A model generated the notes under the pieces. It did not search any database and was not told the DNA's origin. It was given only the letters and a program-made list of their open reading frames with translations. A program made the translations under genes and the position numbers. This document shows, one piece after another, positions 5,193-5,703 of a DNA stretch of 5,703 bases. The DNA comes from Oscillospiraceae bacterium (GTDB taxonomy: Bacteria > Bacillota > Clostridia > Oscillospirales > Ruminococcaceae), in NCBI GenBank assembly GCA_015067375.1, contig SVMQ01000157.1:1-5703 (forward strand), in the 5' to 3' direction. Position 1 is the stretch's first letter; each line of letters starts with the position of its first letter.

Positions 5193-5221
5193 ATTATATA
5201 ACATTGTTTTAATTTTGTCAA
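5193..5221 (-). promoter_or_regulatory. Consensus sigma-A promoter of the TM1266-ABC operon
   Basis: On the - strand a perfect -35 TTGACA (5216-5221) is followed after exactly 17 bp by a perfect -10 TATAAT (5193-5198). Transcription should start near 5187. Such a strong basal promoter joined to a leader terminator fits regulation mainly after initiation. Confidence 0.85.
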
Positions 5222-5254
5222 TAGAATATTATGCCAATACTGCAATCGAAAAGC

Positions 5255-5280
5255 TGTAACTACATCGTGATTTTGACGAG
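5255..5280 (+). promoter_or_regulatory. Candidate ECF-type promoter of the sigma factor gene
   Basis: TGTAAC (5255-5260) and CGAG (5277-5280) are separated by 16 bp. An AAC-containing -35 and a CG-starting -10 at this spacing are the usual form of ECF sigma promoters, and ECF genes often transcribe themselves. No convincing sigma-A promoter is seen on this strand. The -10 element is not a perfect match to the common CGTC/CGTA form. Confidence 0.45.
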
Positions 5281-5289
5281 ATATAGTTA

Positions 5290-5299
5290 TGAGCGCTCA
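5290..5299. promoter_or_regulatory. 10-bp perfect palindrome upstream of the sigma factor gene
   Basis: TGAGCGCTCA is a perfect palindrome lying between the candidate ECF promoter and the ribosome binding site (AAAGGGG, 5312-5318). By position it could be a small operator near the transcription start. No specific regulator can be named. Confidence 0.35.
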
Positions 5300-5327
5300 A
5301 AAATAACACAGAAAGGGGAATACGCCG

Positions 5328-5703
5328 ATGCAGGATGATGAGATAGTAAAGCTGTATCAGCAGCGTGATGAGGCTGCAATAAAAGAAACGTCGGTCAGGT
5401 ACGGGAGATATCTTAAAAAGATCGCATTCAATATCGTATCTGACGCTGAGGATGTAAGCGAGGTCATCAACGATGTTTATCTTGCGGTGTGGAACTCGAT
5501 ACCGCCGCAGAAGCCTGCTGTGCTGTCGCTGTATCTTGCAAAGCTTACGCGCAGGATAGCGATAGACAGAGTACGCAGCCGCACTCGGGCAAAACGCAAA
5601 GCGTCACAGTTCGCACTGTCGCTGAACGAGCTTGATGATTGCATTTCTGCAGGCAACACGACCGAACAGGACGCGGATGTGCATCTGCTGTCAGAGGCGA
5701 TAG
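5328..5703 (+). CDS. ECF-like sigma-70 family RNA polymerase sigma factor (3' end outside window)
   Basis: The first 125 codons of a sigma factor that would direct RNA polymerase to a dedicated set of promoters; the frame is still open at the window end. ATG at 5328-5330 follows AAAGGGG at a 9-nt spacing. The protein starts MQDDEIVKLYQQRDEAAIKE. Residues 25-60 form sigma region 2.1-2.2, with AEDVSEVINDVYLAVWNSIP (40-59) as the core-polymerase-binding helix. Residues 70-90 (LAKLTRRIAIDRVRSRTRAKR) are the basic region 2.3-2.4 that melts and reads the -10 element. After that begins the acidic linker (LNELDDCIS) to region 4, which lies outside. The pattern matches a sigma family common in Firmicutes, often followed by a membrane anti-sigma partner, which cannot be checked here. 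It is transcribed divergently from the TM1266 operon and has a candidate ECF-type promoter. Confidence 0.88.
   Translation, partial: MQDDEIVKLYQQRDEAAIKETSVRYGRYLKKIAFNIVSDAEDVSEVINDVYLAVWNSIPPQKPAVLSLYLAKLTRRIAIDRVRSRTRAKRKASQFALSLNELDDCISAGNTTEQDADVHLLSEAI

Overview
The window looks like chromosomal DNA of a gut or rumen Firmicute, most likely a Ruminococcus-like member of the Clostridia (Oscillospiraceae). This rests on moderate GC content, Gram-positive style lipoprotein signal peptides, strong AAGGAGG-type ribosome binding sites, consensus sigma-A promoters, short intrinsic terminators, and the protein families present. The genus is an inference; no rRNA or other marker gene is in the window.

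Layout, left to right. (1) Positions 1-522, + strand: the last 173 codons of mfd, the transcription-repair coupling factor. (2) Positions 528-549: a hairpin terminator shared by mfd and the convergent gene that follows. (3) Positions 563-2092, - strand: a single-gene unit for a sugar-type (family 1) solute-binding lipoprotein. It has its own promoter and a LacI/CcpA-type operator placed at the predicted transcription start. (4) Positions 2093-2379: an intergenic stretch holding that promoter region, the terminator of the next operon, and a compact, highly structured element. The element is flanked by an exact 11-bp direct repeat, as if a small mobile repeat had inserted between a stop codon and its terminator. 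(5) Positions 2380-5057, - strand: a four-gene operon read right to left. It encodes a TM1266-family putative regulator of the iron-only hydrogenase system, an NMT1/SsuA-like substrate-binding lipoprotein, a SsuC/TauC-like permease and a short ABC ATPase. (6) Positions 5058-5327: a divergent control region. It holds a perfect consensus promoter (TTGACA-N17-TATAAT) for the operon, followed by a leader of about 130 nt that ends in an intrinsic terminator just before the first ribosome binding site. On the other strand it holds a likely ECF-type promoter. (7) Positions 5328-5703, + strand: the first 125 codons of an ECF-like sigma-70 family factor, cut by the window end.

How the genes work together. 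The operon encodes a complete three-part importer (binding protein, permease, ATPase) preceded by a small ligand-binding-type protein tied to [FeFe]-hydrogenase maturation. The importer may therefore supply something linked to hydrogenase or H-cluster metabolism, but the substrate cannot be read from sequence. The leader has mutually exclusive terminator and antiterminator pairings, so the operon is probably controlled by attenuation by an unidentified signal. I could not match the leader to a known riboswitch class, and it is the best candidate here for something undescribed. The sugar-binding protein is an orphan in this window and is probably under carbon-source control.
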